Shown: positions 1-10,628, counted from the stretch's first letter. The stretch is 64,000 bases of DNA from Lachnospiraceae bacterium (GCA_022794035.1 JAAWDX010000003.1:359681-423680), one strand, 5' to 3'. Numbers and translations: made by a program. The notes: generated by a model from the letters alone, not told the origin.

Positions 1-2
1 GA

Positions 3-146
3 AGTAGAAAACAAGACAGAGAAATGCATATCAAGATCGCCATATTAAAAGGAGATATCAAAAGAGCAATCGACCTCTGTGAACGGTACGGTATAACACC
101 AAAACGATTCGGTCAGCTTGCTGAGCAAGTAGAAAGTATTGGATAA
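3..146 (+). CDS. C-terminal fragment of unknown protein (cut by window edge)
   Basis: An open frame without a start runs in from the left edge and ends at TAA 144-146, giving 47 residues that include the stretches KIAILKGDIKRAID and LCERYGITPKRFG. The composition is lysine- and arginine-rich and looks helical, as in the end of a small DNA- or RNA-associated protein, but I do not recognise the family. A good hairpin terminator follows 24 bases after the stop, which supports a real transcript end here. Confidence 0.5.
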   Translation, partial: SRKQDREMHIKIAILKGDIKRAIDLCERYGITPKRFGQLAEQVESIG

Positions 147-169
147 GCATTGCATTGATCGATATAAAG

Positions 170-201
170 AAAGGGCAGGAATAAAATTCCCGCTCTTTTT
201 T
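170..201 (+). terminator. Rho-independent terminator
   Basis: A 13-bp stem (AAAGGGCAGGAAT pairing with ATTCCCGCTCTTT, one G-U and one A-C mismatch) with an AAA loop is followed by a T-run. It ends the partial gene at 3-146. Confidence 0.8.
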
Positions 202-272
202 GTATATATTTTTGTGAAGCATTTAAAAGCATTTTAAGAATAAGAGGTTGCGGTGTGTAGGAATATCGGATA

Positions 273-707
273 ATGCGCGCGAAGGCGGCTTATTTTATCG
301 TTAAGCGCTTCTGGCTGGAGTATTTTAGACTATATTACCCATATAGATATTGTAGTAAATATAGTATATATGATAAGTGCGCAATAAACGTGGCGCATCA
401 GGAGATCGATTTAAAAAATCCCAAAACGAACCGCAACAATGCTGGATTTACAAATGAAGAGCGTGCTAAATTTACGCAGGCAGTGCAAGCAGGAATGATC
501 GATACCTTCCGCTATTTTTATCCGGAAAAAGAAGGGGCTTACTCATGGTGGAGCTACCAGTTTAAAGCCAGAGAAAAAAATGTCGGATGGCGTATTGATT
601 ATTTTATGGTAAGCGAAGCGTTAAAACAGAAATTGCAGGATGCCAAAATTCACCCAGAGGTGTTCGGGTCCGATCATTGTCCGGTTGAGCTGGACATTGA
701 TCTGTGA
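273..707 (+). pseudogene. xth: Exodeoxyribonuclease III, 5'-truncated remnant
   Basis: The open frame runs 144 codons, but only residues from about 38 on (base 387 onwards) resemble a known family. [32 protein letters not shown] and [13 protein letters not shown] match the last ~105 residues of exonuclease III/AP endonuclease, normally about 250 residues. The catalytic His in SDHCPV is kept. The N-terminal domain with the metal-binding Glu and the Asp of the GDxN motif is missing: the sequence reads AIN where GDLN is expected. The first ~37 codons are unrelated, AT-rich and tyrosine-rich, and no ribosome binding site precedes the ATG. I read it as a decayed fragment left by a deletion next to the ribosomal operon. 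A reassigned short protein is unlikely. Confidence 0.8.
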
Positions 708-820
708 AAATCTGGCTCTGGCAAACAGATAGACAAAAGATTTGGATGGTATTGCTAAAAAATAGCGCGAAAGCAATGGAAATTTCTATAGATTTTCATG
801 AAAAAATGGAGAAATATTGC

Positions 821-849
821 TTGCTTTTGTAAGAAGGCTATGATACAAT
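821..849 (+). promoter_or_regulatory. Promoter of the S10-spc-alpha ribosomal operon
   Basis: TTGCTT (821-826), a 17-base spacer and TACAAT (844-849), with TG at 841-842 making an extended -10. This is the best promoter in the 409-base gap before rpsJ. It gives a leader of about 260 bases. Confidence 0.7.
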
Positions 850-856
850 AGCAAGC

Positions 857-1100
857 GTGACATTGAGAACGAGGATCTGAAAGGTTGCATGGAGGCTGAT
901 AAACAGTGGTCTGTGGTAATTTTCAGGGAGCGAATGTCAAGTTCAAGAAACTGACGGCAAGGTCACTGTACAATTGATCAGAAGTTGTGTGAATCTCGAT
1001 TTGCTTGTTTACAAAGAAGAAACACACGGGTAAGTGTACAGTCGTTATTGTCGCAACAACCCTGGATTCGTAGAGAGTCTCAGGGGATTTTATGCGAATA
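857..1100 (+). ncRNA. Structured 5' leader of rpsJ operon (candidate r-protein autoregulatory leader)
   Basis: The gap at 708-1116 holds no gene. Between promoter and rpsJ there are nested complementary segments: ACTGTACA (965-972) with TGTACAGT (1035-1042), inside it GTGTG with CACAC near 1023, and a CCCTG...CAGGG hairpin (about 1062-1085) just before the AGGAGG at 1101-1106. Long leaders before S10 operons in other bacteria bind a product ribosomal protein such as L4. That role is inferred here from position and pairing only. Confidence 0.45.
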
Positions 1101-1116
1101 AGGAGGCTGTTTTTTT

Positions 1117-1440
1117 ATGGCAGAGAAGAAATCTACAAAAATCCGCATTACACTGAAGGCATATGATCATCAGCTGATTGATCAGTCCGCACAGAAGATT
1201 GTGGAGACAGCAAAAAGAAATGGAGCACAGGTTAGCGGTCCTATCCCGATGCCAACTCACAAAGAAGTGATAACGATTCTGCGTGCAGTTCACAAATACA
1301 AGGATTCCCGCGAGCAGTTTGAACAGAGAACTCATAAGAGACTGATCGACATCCTGCAGCCCAATAAAAAGACTTTAGATGCGCTGAGCAAGCTGGAGCT
1401 TCCGGCAGGCGTAGATATTCAAGTCGCAGCTAAAAACTAA
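1117..1440 (+). CDS. rpsJ: 30S ribosomal protein S10
   Basis: 107 residues, close to the usual ~102. It carries the S10 core [17 protein letters not shown], the PIPMPTHK turn and the C-terminal LPAGVDIQV strand. S10 sits in the 30S head and, as NusE, also takes part in transcription antitermination. It is first in the operon, with AGGAGG at 1101-1106. A T-run separates the ribosome binding site from the ATG. Confidence 0.97.
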   Translation: MAEKKSTKIRITLKAYDHQLIDQSAQKIVETAKRNGAQVSGPIPMPTHKEVITILRAVHKYKDSREQFEQRTHKRLIDILQPNKKTLDALSKLELPAGVDIQVAAKN

Positions 1441-1576
1441 TTGTTCTTTAACTACAACAAACAAGCAAAGGTACGAATGCAGTTGGTTATTTCAGTTGAC
1501 ATATAGATATCAGCTTAATGACCTAGGATGAACCGCCTTGAGCGGGTCCGCTGTAGATTATTAGGAGGTAAATACC

Positions 1577-2209
1577 ATGAAGAAAGCCATTATGGCAAAG
1601 AAGATCGGTATGACTCAGATCTTCGATCAGGAAACGGGTGAAATGATTCCCGTAACAGTCCTGGAAGCAGGTCCCTGTGTTGTAACACAGGTAAAAACCG
1701 CTGAACACGATGGATACTGCGCGATTCAGGTTGGATTTGGCGAAATTCGTGAAAAGCTGGTGAATAAGCCTTTGAAGGGCCACTTCGCAAAGGCGGGTGT
1801 TTCGGTAAAGAGAGACATTCAGGAATTCAGAATCGAAGGCGCTGAGGGATATGAGCTTGGTGCAGAGATCAAGGCTGATGTATTTGAAGTGGGCGATAAA
1901 GTTGATGTTTCTGGTGTTTCCAAAGGTAAAGGCTATCAAGGCGCAATTCATCGCCATGGCTTTGGCCGCGGACCGATGGAGCATGGTTCCAAATATCATC
2001 GCCATGCAGGTTCTATGGGTGCATCCAGTGATCCGGCACGTGTATTTAAAGGCAAGAAGCTGCCCGGTCATATGGGACATGTACAGACAACGGTTCAGAA
2101 TCTAGAAGTAGTTCGAGTAGATGCAGAGCGCAATCTGCTTTTGATCAAGGGTTCTGTACCAGGACCAAAGAAATCTGTCGTAACTGTTATCGACAGCGTA
2201 AAAGCATAA
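1577..2209 (+). CDS. rplC: 50S ribosomal protein L3
   Basis: 210 residues. It starts [16 protein letters not shown], has the L3 extension motif [16 protein letters not shown] (about 118-133) that reaches towards the peptidyl transferase centre, and [16 protein letters not shown] lies 9 bases before the ATG. The gap from rpsJ (136 bases) is the longest inside the S10 part of the operon and contains a small CCGC-CTTGA-GCGG hairpin near 1530. Confidence 0.97.
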   Translation: MKKAIMAKKIGMTQIFDQETGEMIPVTVLEAGPCVVTQVKTAEHDGYCAIQVGFGEIREKLVNKPLKGHFAKAGVSVKRDIQEFRIEGAEGYELGAEIKADVFEVGDKVDVSGVSKGKGYQGAIHRHGFGRGPMEHGSKYHRHAGSMGASSDPARVFKGKKLPGHMGHVQTTVQNLEVVRVDAERNLLLIKGSVPGPKKSVVTVIDSVKA

Positions 2210-2269
2210 TCATAATCGATCAAAAGAATCGAATTTTGCCGGCGCTTGCCGGCTGAAGGAGGAAAAAAC

Positions 2270-2890
2270 ATGGCGAAAGTAGCTGTTTATACAATGGACG
2301 GCGCTGAGAACGGTCAGATTGAATTAAAAGACAGTGTTTTCGGCGTAGAAGTAAACGTTCACGTAATGCATGAAGCTGTAGTAGCTCATCTGGCTAATAT
2401 GAGACAGGGAACGCAGAGCGCTAAAACTCGTGCAGAAGTTCGTGGTGGTGGCAGAAAGCCTTACCGTCAGAAAGGAACCGGTAGAGCCCGTCAGGGAAGT
2501 ATCCGCGCTCCGCAATGGGTTGGAGGCGGCGTTGTTTTCGCTCCCAAACCGCGTGATTATTCTAAGAAGATGAACAAAAAAGCACGTCGTTTGGCAATTC
2601 GCAGTGCGCTTACCACTCGCGTGCAGGATAATAAGCTGATTGTTCTGGAAGAGATGAATTTGGCTGAAATTAAAACAAAAGCAATGCAGAATGTACTGAA
2701 TCAGTTCAGTCTGGAAAAAGCTTTGATTGTTTTAAACGGAGAAAATACAAACGCAGTGTTATCTGCTCGTAATATTCCCGGCGTCAAGACCATTCGCGCA
2801 GAGCAGATCAATGTATACGACATCCTGAAGTACGAGAATTTCGTTGCAACTAAGGATGCCATTGCGAAGATTGAAGAGGTGTTTGAATAA
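2270..2890 (+). CDS. rplD: 50S ribosomal protein L4
   Basis: 206 residues from ATG 2270, which has AAGGAGG about 8 bases upstream. The frame is open back to a TTG at 2246, but that has no ribosome binding site. The conserved basic loop [20 protein letters not shown], which lines the exit tunnel, is present. In many bacteria L4 represses its own operon by binding the leader, so it is the natural candidate effector for the leader at 857-1100 (inference). Confidence 0.96.
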   Translation: MAKVAVYTMDGAENGQIELKDSVFGVEVNVHVMHEAVVAHLANMRQGTQSAKTRAEVRGGGRKPYRQKGTGRARQGSIRAPQWVGGGVVFAPKPRDYSKKMNKKARRLAIRSALTTRVQDNKLIVLEEMNLAEIKTKAMQNVLNQFSLEKALIVLNGENTNAVLSARNIPGVKTIRAEQINVYDILKYENFVATKDAIAKIEEVFE

Positions 2891-3189
2891 TGGCAGATAT
2901 CAAATATTATGACGTACTTTTAAAGCCTGTGATCACCGAAAAAAGTATGGAGCTGATGGGCGAGAAGAAATACACCTTCCTGGTACATCCTGAAGCCAAT
3001 AAGATTCAGATCCGTGAAGCTGTAGAAAAGATGTTTGAAGGCACCAAAGTCCTGAAGGTAAATACCATGAATCGTCGTGGTAAGAACAAGAGAAGAGGTT
3101 ACATCGTGGGCCGTACCAATGCTATTAAAAAAGCAATTGTAACTCTGACTCCTGACAGCAAGGACATTGAGTTTTTTGAAGGAATTTAA
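2890..3189 (+). CDS. rplW: 50S ribosomal protein L23
   Basis: 99 residues with the N-terminal [13 protein letters not shown] signature and the basic [11 protein letters not shown] loop. L23 sits at the tunnel exit, where signal recognition particle and trigger factor dock. The ATG shares its A with the rplD stop (TAATG), so the two are translationally coupled. Confidence 0.96.
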   Translation: MADIKYYDVLLKPVITEKSMELMGEKKYTFLVHPEANKIQIREAVEKMFEGTKVLKVNTMNRRGKNKRRGYIVGRTNAIKKAIVTLTPDSKDIEFFEGI

Positions 3190-3261
3190 TCAATAGAATT
3201 AAGATTAAATCCCGGTAATTCCATTCTTAGAAATGAAGTATACCGAAAGGAGAAATAGATA

Positions 3262-4101
3262 ATGGCTATTAAGACTTATAAGCCTTATACCGCTTCTCGG
3301 AGAAATATGACAGGTTCCGCTTTCACGGAAATTACAAAGAGCGAGCCTGAGAAATCTCTGGTTGTTCGTGTTAAGAATACGGCTGGCCGCAACAGCTACG
3401 GAAAGATTACAGTACGTCATCATGGCGGCGGTCACAAGAAGTTATACAGAATTATTGATTTTAAGAGAAATAAAGACGGGATTCCGGCTAAGGTTGTTGG
3501 AATCGAGTATGATCCTAATCGCAGTGCCAACATTGCCCTGCTTGCTTATGCGGATGGAGAAAAACGCTATATGTTAGCTCCGGAAGGACTGAAGGACGGC
3601 GACGTTGTAATCAGCGGTGAGAATGTAGAAATTAAAGTAGGCAACTGCCTGCCCCTGAGAAATATCCCTACCGGTTCCAGTGTGCACAATATCGAAATGA
3701 AACCCGGAAAAGGTGGTCAGATGGTGCGTGCAGCAGGAAATGCCGCGCAGCTCATGGCAAAAGAAGGAAAGTTTGCAACACTGCGTCTGCCCTCTGGCGA
3801 GATGAGAATGGTTCCGATTGACTGCAGAGCAACCATTGGTACAGTTGGAAATGGCGACCATGAGTTGATTAAAATTGGTAAAGCAGGACGTAAAAGACAT
3901 ATGGGAATTCGTCCCACCGTTCGCGGTTCTGTTATGAATCCTAACGACCATCCGCATGGTGGTGGTGAAGGTAAGGCGCCTGTTGGACGTCCCAGCCCGA
4001 TGACTCCTTGGGGTAAACCGGCTTTGGGTCTGAAGACGCGTAAAAAGAAGAAACAGTCTAACAAATATATCGTACGCAGCCGTGCGAAGAACAGTAAATA
4101 A
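3262..4101 (+). CDS. rplB: 50S ribosomal protein L2
   Basis: 279 residues, the usual length. The C-terminal [13 protein letters not shown] segment contains the conserved His linked to peptidyl transferase function, followed by the basic tail [15 protein letters not shown]. It binds the core of 23S rRNA. GAAAGGAG precedes the ATG. Confidence 0.97.
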   Translation: MAIKTYKPYTASRRNMTGSAFTEITKSEPEKSLVVRVKNTAGRNSYGKITVRHHGGGHKKLYRIIDFKRNKDGIPAKVVGIEYDPNRSANIALLAYADGEKRYMLAPEGLKDGDVVISGENVEIKVGNCLPLRNIPTGSSVHNIEMKPGKGGQMVRAAGNAAQLMAKEGKFATLRLPSGEMRMVPIDCRATIGTVGNGDHELIKIGKAGRKRHMGIRPTVRGSVMNPNDHPHGGGEGKAPVGRPSPMTPWGKPALGLKTRKKKKQSNKYIVRSRAKNSK

Positions 4102-4114
4102 GGAGGCATAACAG

Positions 4115-4396
4115 ATGGCACGTTCTTTAAAGAAAGGTCCCTTTGCGGACGCATCTTTGTTAAAGAAAGTTGATGCAATGAACGCATCCGGCGACAAACA
4201 GGTTATTAAAACATGGTCTCGTCGTTCCACTATCTTCCCCTCTTTCGTTGGTCATACCTTTGCCGTACATGATGGAAGAAAGCATGTTCCGGTATACGTG
4301 ACAGAGGATATGGTAGGTCATAAGCTGGGCGAGTTCGTTTTGACCCGTACCTATCGCGGTCATGGAAAAGATGAGAAGAAAGGATCGGTAAGATAA
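4115..4396 (+). CDS. rpsS: 30S ribosomal protein S19
   Basis: 93 residues with the opening RSLKKGPF and the [16 protein letters not shown] signature. S19 pairs with S13 in the 30S head. AAGGAGG overlaps the rplB stop codon, and the gap is 13 bases. Confidence 0.96.
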   Translation: MARSLKKGPFADASLLKKVDAMNASGDKQVIKTWSRRSTIFPSFVGHTFAVHDGRKHVPVYVTEDMVGHKLGEFVLTRTYRGHGKDEKKGSVR

Positions 4397-4444
4397 TCAC
4401 AAAAGTTTGGTGATATCTTGCGATTGAAATAAGGAGGAAATATC

Positions 4445-4846
4445 ATGGCGAAAGGTCATAGAAGCCAAATTAAGAGGGAGCGTAATGCGCAGAAGGATCA
4501 GCGTCCGAGAGCAAAAGTTACGTTTGTCCGTATCGCTCCCACTAAGGCAAAGATTGTATTAGACACCATTAAAGGTAAAGACGTAGCGCTTGCTTCCGCT
4601 ATTCTTGCAGCTACCCCCAGAGAAGGTGCTCGAATCATTGGCAAAGTTTTGGATTCGGCAGTGGCAAATGCTGAATATGCTGCAGCAGAGCGTGATATGG
4701 ATATTGATGTTTCTAAACTTTACGTACAGGAAGCATTTGCAAATCAAGGTCCCACTTTGAAAAGAATTATGCCCAGAGCACAGGGTAGAGCAGATAGAAT
4801 CCTGAAAAGAACCAGTCATATCACGATTATTTTGAATGAGAGATAA
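4445..4846 (+). CDS. rplV: 50S ribosomal protein L22
   Basis: 133 residues. It has the core [20 protein letters not shown] and a hairpin region ending [18 protein letters not shown], which lines the exit tunnel near macrolide sites. The N-terminus carries about 18 extra basic residues ([16 protein letters not shown]) compared with the ~113-residue form, as in many clostridia. Confidence 0.96.
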   Translation: MAKGHRSQIKRERNAQKDQRPRAKVTFVRIAPTKAKIVLDTIKGKDVALASAILAATPREGARIIGKVLDSAVANAEYAAAERDMDIDVSKLYVQEAFANQGPTLKRIMPRAQGRADRILKRTSHITIILNER

Positions 4847-4857
4847 GGAGGAGACTC

Positions 4858-5517
4858 ATGGGTCAGAAAGTTAATCCGCATGGACTTAGAGTCGGCGTTA
4901 TTAAGGATTGGGATGCGAAATGGTACGCAGATGCAAACCAGTTTGGCGATCTCCTGATTGAGGATCATAAGATTCGTACCTTCCTGAAGGAAAAGCTTTA
5001 TCAGGCGGGAATTTCCAAGATCGAAATCGAGAGAGCCGCGGGCCGTATTAAAGTTATTATTATGACTGCAAAGCCTGGCATTATCATTGGAAAGGAAGCA
5101 GTTGGCGTTAAGCTGCTGAAGGATGAGCTGCAGGCACTGACAGATGCAAAGGTATCTTTGAATATTATCGAAGTAAAGCGTCCTGAAAAGGATGCACAGT
5201 TGGTAGCAGAAAATATTGCACAGCAGCTTGAAAACCGTGTTTCCTTCCGTCGTGCATTAAAGCAGGCTATGAGCCGGGCTATGAAAGCAGGCGCTAAAGG
5301 TGTGAAGACGACGGTGGGCGGCCGTGTAGGCGGCGCTGAGATTGCGCGTAGCGAATCCTATAATGAAGGCAATCTTCCGCAGCAGACTCTGCGCGCTAAC
5401 ATCGATTATGGCTTTGCTGAAGCGAATACCGCTTATGGTAAGCTGGGCGTAAAAGTTTGGGTTAACCATGGTGAGGTTCTTCCTGCCAAGGCTAATAAAG
5501 AAGGGAGCGATAACTAA
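4858..5517 (+). CDS. rpsC: 30S ribosomal protein S3
   Basis: 219 residues. It opens [18 protein letters not shown], has the KH-domain loop PGIIIGKEA (about 75-83), and ends in the C-terminal domain [13 protein letters not shown]. It forms the mRNA entry site with S4 and S5. AAGGAGG lies just upstream. Confidence 0.97.
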   Translation: MGQKVNPHGLRVGVIKDWDAKWYADANQFGDLLIEDHKIRTFLKEKLYQAGISKIEIERAAGRIKVIIMTAKPGIIIGKEAVGVKLLKDELQALTDAKVSLNIIEVKRPEKDAQLVAENIAQQLENRVSFRRALKQAMSRAMKAGAKGVKTTVGGRVGGAEIARSESYNEGNLPQQTLRANIDYGFAEANTAYGKLGVKVWVNHGEVLPAKANKEGSDN

Positions 5518-5954
5518 TGTTAATGCCGAAGAGAGTTAAACATCGTAAGCAATTTCGCGGCAGCATGGCTGGTAAAGCTTTGCGCGGAAATCGGATTACG
5601 TATGGTGAATTCGGTTTGATTGCTACAACTCCTGCATGGGTTAAATCAAATCAGATTGAGGCGGCCCGTGTTGCGATGACTCGTTATATCAAGCGTGGTG
5701 GTAAAGTTTGGATTAAGATTTTCCCAGACAAGCCTGTAACTGCAAAGCCGGCGGAAACTCGAATGGGTTCTGGTAAAGGTTCTACAGAGTATTGGGTAGC
5801 TGTTGTAAAACCGGGTCGTGTTATGTTTGAAATTGCCGGCGTACCGGAAGAAGTAGCGCGTGAAGCACTTCGTCTGGCTATGCATAAGCTTCCCGTCAAG
5901 TGTAAAATTGCCTCTCGTCAGGAGTTGGATGCAGAGCTTGATGCAGCTAACTAA
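5517..5954 (+). CDS. rplP: 50S ribosomal protein L16
   Basis: 145 residues. The start [15 protein letters not shown] matches the family N-terminus, so the ATG sharing its A with the rpsC stop is right. [19 protein letters not shown] is the L16 signature. It binds near the A site and central protuberance. Confidence 0.96.
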   Translation: MLMPKRVKHRKQFRGSMAGKALRGNRITYGEFGLIATTPAWVKSNQIEAARVAMTRYIKRGGKVWIKIFPDKPVTAKPAETRMGSGKGSTEYWVAVVKPGRVMFEIAGVPEEVAREALRLAMHKLPVKCKIASRQELDAELDAAN

Positions 5955-5988
5955 TGTCGAATGAAATGATAGAGGATGGTGAATAGAA

Positions 5989-6192
5989 GTGAAGAAAACC
6001 GAATTTTTGGATGAATTAAAGGTAAAAAGCTGTGAACAGTTGGAAATGGAACTCGTTTCCGCAAAGAAAGAGCTTTTCAATCTCCGTTTTCAGAATGCCA
6101 CCAATCAATTGAATAATACTGCCAGAATTAAAGAGGTTCGCAAGAACATTGCTCGGATTCAGACAGTGCTTACCCAAAAGGCGCATCAGTAA
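5989..6192 (+). CDS. rpmC: 50S ribosomal protein L29
   Basis: 67 residues from a GTG start. It is a two-helix protein, with the family segment [20 protein letters not shown] and the following [12 protein letters not shown]. It sits beside L23 at the tunnel exit. The ribosome binding site GAGGATGG is weaker than its neighbours' sites. Confidence 0.94.
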   Translation: MKKTEFLDELKVKSCEQLEMELVSAKKELFNLRFQNATNQLNNTARIKEVRKNIARIQTVLTQKAHQ

Positions 6193-6218
6193 CGGATGAG
6201 TTAAGGAGGACTTTATAA

Positions 6219-6473
6219 GTGGATAGAAATTTAAGAAAAACCATGGTTGGCCTTGTTTCCAGTGACAAGATGGATAAAACAATTGTGGTTAGCGTTCAAA
6301 ATAACGTAAAACATCCCGAATATGGTAAAATCGTTAAAAGAACCTACAAGCTGAAGGCGCATGATGAAAACAACGAATGCCGCATTGGTGATCGTGTTCG
6401 TGTTATGGAAACCAGACCCTTGTCTAAAGATAAGAGATGGCGTGTAGTTGAGATTATCGAAAGAGCAAAATAA
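6219..6473 (+). CDS. rpsQ: 30S ribosomal protein S17
   Basis: 84 residues from GTG, preceded by AAGGAGG. An OB-fold primary 16S binder, with [18 protein letters not shown] and [18 protein letters not shown]. Confidence 0.95.
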   Translation: MDRNLRKTMVGLVSSDKMDKTIVVSVQNNVKHPEYGKIVKRTYKLKAHDENNECRIGDRVRVMETRPLSKDKRWRVVEIIERAK

Positions 6474-6496
6474 TTGATTGAGGAGGTTACCCTGCC

Positions 6497-6865
6497 ATGT
6501 TACAGCAAGAAAGCAGGATGAAAGTTGCCGATAATACCGGCGCCAAAGAGCTTTTGGTGATTCGTGTATTAGGCGGATCTACTCGTAGATATGCCGCTGT
6601 TGGTGATGTGGTGATTGCTGCGGTTAAAGAAGCAACACCCGGCGGAGTTGTAAAGAAGGGCGATGTTGTGCGCGCCGTTGTGGTCAGAACCGTAAGACCG
6701 GTTCGCCGTAAAAATGGAGCCTATATCCGCTTCGATGAAAACGCTGCTGTTATTATCAAAGAAGATTTAAATCCCAGAGGAACTCGTATATTTGGCCCTG
6801 TAGCCAGAGAGCTGCGTGAGAAGAAATTCTTGAGAATTCTTTCCTTAGCTCCCGAAGTACTTTAA
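6497..6865 (+). CDS. rplN: 50S ribosomal protein L14
   Basis: 122 residues, the exact usual length. [19 protein letters not shown] and [18 protein letters not shown] are the family ends. It contacts 16S rRNA at an intersubunit bridge. Confidence 0.97.
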   Translation: MLQQESRMKVADNTGAKELLVIRVLGGSTRRYAAVGDVVIAAVKEATPGGVVKKGDVVRAVVVRTVRPVRRKNGAYIRFDENAAVIIKEDLNPRGTRIFGPVARELREKKFLRILSLAPEVL

Positions 6866-6880
6866 TTTGGAGGTGTACAG

Positions 6881-7213
6881 ATGGGAAAGATGAAAATTAA
6901 AAAGGGTGATACCGTACGTGTAATCACTGGTAAGGATAAAGGAAAAGAAGGTAAGGTGCTGGCCGTTGATCTGAAAAACGAGCGCGTCATCGTTGAGAAT
7001 GTCAATATGGCTACCAAGCATCAGAAGCCTAACGGTGCGAATCAGGGCGGAATTGTCCATCAGGAAGCTCCGATCCATGTTTCTAACGTTATGTACCTTC
7101 ATGAAGGCAAGCCCACCCGTGTGGGAATTAAGTCTGAGAGCAAGACCGTAGACGGCAAAGAGGTTACAACTCGCGTGCGCTTCGCTAAGTCTACCGGTGA
7201 AGTGATTGACTAA
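6881..7213 (+). CDS. rplX: 50S ribosomal protein L24
   Basis: 110 residues. The N-terminal KOW motif [20 protein letters not shown] is followed by the NMATKHQKP segment. It is an assembly initiator near the tunnel exit. Confidence 0.96.
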   Translation: MGKMKIKKGDTVRVITGKDKGKEGKVLAVDLKNERVIVENVNMATKHQKPNGANQGGIVHQEAPIHVSNVMYLHEGKPTRVGIKSESKTVDGKEVTTRVRFAKSTGEVID

Positions 7214-7228
7214 TAGGAGGTATCAAGA

Positions 7229-7771
7229 GTGAGTAGCCGAATGAAAGATTTTTATAAGACTGAGGTTGTTCCCGGACTGATTAAGAAATTTAATTATAAA
7301 AATCCGATGGAAGTACCGAAGCTGGATAAGATCGTAATCAATATGGGGGTTGGAGAAGCTAAAGAAAATCCGAAGGCTTTGGAGAGCGCTGTTTCTGATC
7401 TGACGATTATCTCTGGTCAGAAGCCCATCATTACAAAAGCAAAAAAATCTATTGCAAACTTTAAATTGCGTGAAGGAATGTCAATCGGTTGTAAAGTAAC
7501 GCTTCGCGGAGAAAAAATGTATGATTTTGCAGATCGTCTGATCAGCTTAGCATTGCCGCGTGTAAGAGACTTTCGTGGTGTGAGCGCTAATTCCTTTGAT
7601 GGCCGCGGCAATTACGCCCTGGGTATTAAAGAACAGCTTATTTTCCCGGAAATTTCTTATGATAAGATTGATAAAGTTCGCGGTATGGACATTATTTTTG
7701 TTACTACAGCAAAAACCGATGAAGAAGCAAAAGAACTGCTTTCTCTGATGGGAATGCCTTTTGTAAAATAA
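7229..7771 (+). CDS. rplE: 50S ribosomal protein L5
   Basis: 180 residues from GTG, with ATAGGAGG upstream. [19 protein letters not shown] and the [20 protein letters not shown] segment are diagnostic. It binds 5S rRNA in the central protuberance. Confidence 0.97.
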   Translation: MSSRMKDFYKTEVVPGLIKKFNYKNPMEVPKLDKIVINMGVGEAKENPKALESAVSDLTIISGQKPIITKAKKSIANFKLREGMSIGCKVTLRGEKMYDFADRLISLALPRVRDFRGVSANSFDGRGNYALGIKEQLIFPEISYDKIDKVRGMDIIFVTTAKTDEEAKELLSLMGMPFVK

Positions 7772-7798
7772 GCGCATCATTTTTAGGAGGTTTATTAC

Positions 7799-7993
7799 AT
7801 GGCTAAAACATCCATGAAAATTAAACAGCAGCGCCAGAATGCAAAGCCCAAATTTTCCACGAGAGCTTATAGCCGCTGCAAGATTTGCGGACGTCCGCAT
7901 TCTGTACTGCGTAAGTATGGTATCTGCCGTATCTGTTTCCGTGAACTCGCTTATAAAGGCGAAATTCCGGGTGTAAAAAAAGCAAGCTGGTAA
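7799..7993 (+). CDS. rpsN: 30S ribosomal protein S14, zinc form
   Basis: 64 residues, the short type Z form. Two CxxC pairs ([10 protein letters not shown] and [11 protein letters not shown]) form the zinc site. The ending [12 protein letters not shown] is typical of Firmicutes. Confidence 0.96.
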   Translation: MAKTSMKIKQQRQNAKPKFSTRAYSRCKICGRPHSVLRKYGICRICFRELAYKGEIPGVKKASW

Positions 7994-8029
7994 GCTTGGC
8001 ATCATAGTAAATAAGGAGGTAATTTCCAG

Positions 8030-8431
8030 ATGACGATGAGCGATCCTATTGCCGATATGCTGACACGCATCCGTAACGGAAACGTAGCAAAGCATGACAC
8101 CGTTGACGTTCCTTCTTCTAAGGAGAAGTTAGCGATTGTGGAGATCCTGGTCAAAGAGGGATATATTAAAAAATACGAAGTGGTTACTGATGGAAATTTT
8201 AAGACCATTCGCATGACATTGAAATATGGTAAAGACAAGAATGATAAAGTCATTACTGGACTCAAAAGAATTTCTAAGCCTGGTTTGCGAGTATATGCAG
8301 GCAAAGATGAGCTGCCTAAGGTGTTGGGCGGATTAGGCACTGCAATCATCTCTACAAACAAAGGTATTTTGACTGACAAAGAAGCACGTAAAGCCGGTGT
8401 TGGCGGCGAAGTTATTGCATTTGTTTGGTAA
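8030..8431 (+). CDS. rpsH: 30S ribosomal protein S8
   Basis: 133 residues. [18 protein letters not shown] opens the family, and GGEVIAFVW closes it. The first ATG is preferred over the one two codons later because AGGAGG at 8014-8019 and family length fit it. In E. coli S8 represses the spc operon; no S8-site copy was identified here. Confidence 0.96.
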   Translation: MTMSDPIADMLTRIRNGNVAKHDTVDVPSSKEKLAIVEILVKEGYIKKYEVVTDGNFKTIRMTLKYGKDKNDKVITGLKRISKPGLRVYAGKDELPKVLGGLGTAIISTNKGILTDKEARKAGVGGEVIAFVW

Positions 8432-8460
8432 GAAACGCATTAAATTAGGAGGTAAAAAGC

Positions 8461-9000
8461 ATGTCTCGAATCGGGAGAATGCCTGTAGAAATTCCTGCTG
8501 GCGTAGAAATCACAATTGCTGAGCATAACAATGTGACTGTAAAGGGACCGAAAGGAACCTTGAGCCGTGAATTACCGCAGGAAATGACGATTACACAGGA
8601 AGATGGAAAGATTATTGTGGCGCGCCCCAATGATCTGAAGAGAAATAAAAGCCTTCATGGTCTGACGAGAACACTGATTCACAATATGGTGGTTGGCGTT
8701 ACACAGGGCTATGAAAAGCATTTGGAAATCAATGGTGTTGGCTATAGAGCGGCTAAGCAGGGAAATAAATTGAACCTGACGCTCGGATACTCACATCCTG
8801 TTATTATGGAAGATCCGGAAGGCATCGAAACAGAAGTACAGGATCAGACCAAAATCATTGTTCGTGGTATCAATAAGGAAAAGGTTGGCCAATTTGCAGC
8901 TGAGATCCGCTTCAAGCGTCCGCCGGAGCCCTATAAAGGCAAAGGTATTAAATATGCTGATGAAGTGATTCGCCGCAAAGAGGGTAAGACCGGTAAATAA
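8461..9000 (+). CDS. rplF: 50S ribosomal protein L6
   Basis: 179 residues with two tandem L6 folds, opening [15 protein letters not shown] and ending with [16 protein letters not shown]. It lies near the factor-binding site. Confidence 0.97.
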   Translation: MSRIGRMPVEIPAGVEITIAEHNNVTVKGPKGTLSRELPQEMTITQEDGKIIVARPNDLKRNKSLHGLTRTLIHNMVVGVTQGYEKHLEINGVGYRAAKQGNKLNLTLGYSHPVIMEDPEGIETEVQDQTKIIVRGINKEKVGQFAAEIRFKRPPEPYKGKGIKYADEVIRRKEGKTGK

Positions 9001-9022
9001 GGTAAAGGGGTGACATTTCAAT

Positions 9023-9385
9023 ATGGTTAAGAAAGCATCAAGCAATCGTGTTCAGAAGCATTACAGAATGCGTAAAAATATTAACGGAACAATGCAGCGC
9101 CCTCGCCTTAGCGTTTTCCGCAGCGATAAGCACATCTATGCTCAGATTATTGATGATACAAGCGCTACGACTTTGGTAGCAGCCTCCACTGTTGAAAAAG
9201 CAGTAAAAGAAAAGGTTGAGTTTACCAATAATGTAGAGGCTGCCAAAGCTGTCGGCGAATTAGTAGCAAAGCGTGCAGTCGAAAAGGGAATCAATACAGT
9301 GGTATTTGATCGCGGCGGTTTTCTGTATCATGGAAAAATTAAAGCTTTAGCCGATGCCGCCAGAGAAGCTGGCTTGCAGTTTTAA
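9023..9385 (+). CDS. rplR: 50S ribosomal protein L18
   Basis: 120 residues. [20 protein letters not shown] and the end [22 protein letters not shown] mark the family. It binds 5S rRNA with L5. The ribosome binding site (AAAGGGGTG) is a little weaker than in neighbouring genes. Confidence 0.96.
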   Translation: MVKKASSNRVQKHYRMRKNINGTMQRPRLSVFRSDKHIYAQIIDDTSATTLVAASTVEKAVKEKVEFTNNVEAAKAVGELVAKRAVEKGINTVVFDRGGFLYHGKIKALADAAREAGLQF

Positions 9386-9402
9386 GAATCGGAGGCAGAT
9401 GA

Positions 9403-9915
9403 ATGAATAACAATAGAATTGATCCCAATACTCTGGGTGAGTTAGAATCCAAAGTAGTGACTATCAAACGTGTTACCAAGGTTGTAAAGGGTGGACGTAA
9501 TATGAAATTCACAGCTTTGGTAGTAGTAGGAGATAAAAACGGTCATGTAGGATTTGGTCTGGGTAAATCTCTGGAGATTCCGGAAGCGATTCGTAAGGGA
9601 GAAGAAGCAGCGAAAAAGAACATGATTACTGTTCCGAGAAACGATGCTAATTCTATTCCGTATACGACCAAAGGAGTACATGGAAGTGCACAGATTCTTC
9701 TGATGACAGCAGCAGAAGGTACTGGTATTATTGCAGGAGGTCCCGCACGTACTGTTTTGGAATTGGCGGGCGTTCAAAATATCAGAACTAAGTCCTTAAG
9801 TTCTAATAATAAGAATAACGTGGTTGCTGCAACGGTTAAAGGGTTAAAAGGGCTGTGTACTCCGGAGGAGATTGCCAGAAAACGCGGCAAGACCGTTGCT
9901 GAGATTTTAGGATAA
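9403..9915 (+). CDS. rpsE: 30S ribosomal protein S5
   Basis: 170 residues. The dsRNA-binding-like N domain has [18 protein letters not shown], followed by [10 protein letters not shown] and the C-terminal [15 protein letters not shown]. It affects decoding fidelity and is a spectinomycin target. Confidence 0.96.
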   Translation: MNNNRIDPNTLGELESKVVTIKRVTKVVKGGRNMKFTALVVVGDKNGHVGFGLGKSLEIPEAIRKGEEAAKKNMITVPRNDANSIPYTTKGVHGSAQILLMTAAEGTGIIAGGPARTVLELAGVQNIRTKSLSSNNKNNVVAATVKGLKGLCTPEEIARKRGKTVAEILG

Positions 9916-9929
9916 GGGAGATTGATGGC

Positions 9930-10115
9930 ATGGCAAAACTTAAAATTACACTTGCAAAGTCCACAATCGGAGCGATTCCCAAGCATAAGAAAACTGCAAT
10001 TGCTTTAGGCCTGAAAAAGACGCAAAGATCGGTGATTCAGCCGGATAATGCAGCAATTCGCGGTATGATTGCTTCGATTCAGCATTTGGTTAAAGTAGAA
10101 GAAATTCAGGAATAA
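9930..10115 (+). CDS. rpmD: 50S ribosomal protein L30
   Basis: 61 residues. [20 protein letters not shown] and the LGLKK segment identify it. It is often absent in other phyla but usual in Firmicutes. Confidence 0.94.
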   Translation: MAKLKITLAKSTIGAIPKHKKTAIALGLKKTQRSVIQPDNAAIRGMIASIQHLVKVEEIQE

Positions 10116-10131
10116 TAGGAGGCACAAAAGC

Positions 10132-10575
10132 ATGAACTTACAAGATTTAAAGCCCGCTGAAGGCTCTAAACAGAGTGCTTTCCGTGTAGGCCGCGGCCAT
10201 GGTTCGGGAAATGGCAAAACCTCTGGCAGAGGTCATAAGGGTCAGAAGGCACGCTCCGGCGGCGGTGTTCGTCTTGGCTTTGAAGGTGGTCAGATGCCTT
10301 TATACAGAAGACTTCCGAAGAGAGGTATCAAGAAAAAGACGCATAGAAACTTTGTTGAGATCGTTTCTATTAACGTAGAGCGGTTAAATCAGTTTGAAGA
10401 CGGTGCCGTGGTAACGGTAGAAGCTTTAAAGGCTGCCGGTATTATCAACAATCCGAAAGACGGCGTGAAGATCCTTGGAAATGGCGAACTGACAAAGAAG
10501 CTGACGGTTAAAGCTGATTATTATAGCGCAAGCGCAAAAGAAAAGATTGAAGCTGCCGGCGGTACTGCTGAATAA
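10132..10575 (+). CDS. rplO: 50S ribosomal protein L15
   Basis: 147 residues. The glycine- and arginine-rich N-terminal extension ([20 protein letters not shown]) and [17 protein letters not shown] are diagnostic. It threads through the 23S core. Confidence 0.96.
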   Translation: MNLQDLKPAEGSKQSAFRVGRGHGSGNGKTSGRGHKGQKARSGGGVRLGFEGGQMPLYRRLPKRGIKKKTHRNFVEIVSINVERLNQFEDGAVVTVEALKAAGIINNPKDGVKILGNGELTKKLTVKADYYSASAKEKIEAAGGTAE

Positions 10576-10628
10576 TAAGATGCAAGACGACCCGTAAAGG
10601 GAAGGTTGCATAAAGGAGGGCAACACAT

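Noticed and set aside
1523..2080. 185-codon open frame on the minus strand across rplC
   Set aside because: It is the mirror of a certain ribosomal gene. Its sequence is low in charged residues and rich in Cys and His, and it has no ribosome binding site.
3574..4230. 218-codon minus-strand frame across rplB and rpsS
   Set aside because: It is antisense to two certain genes with conserved codons, and no family motif was found.
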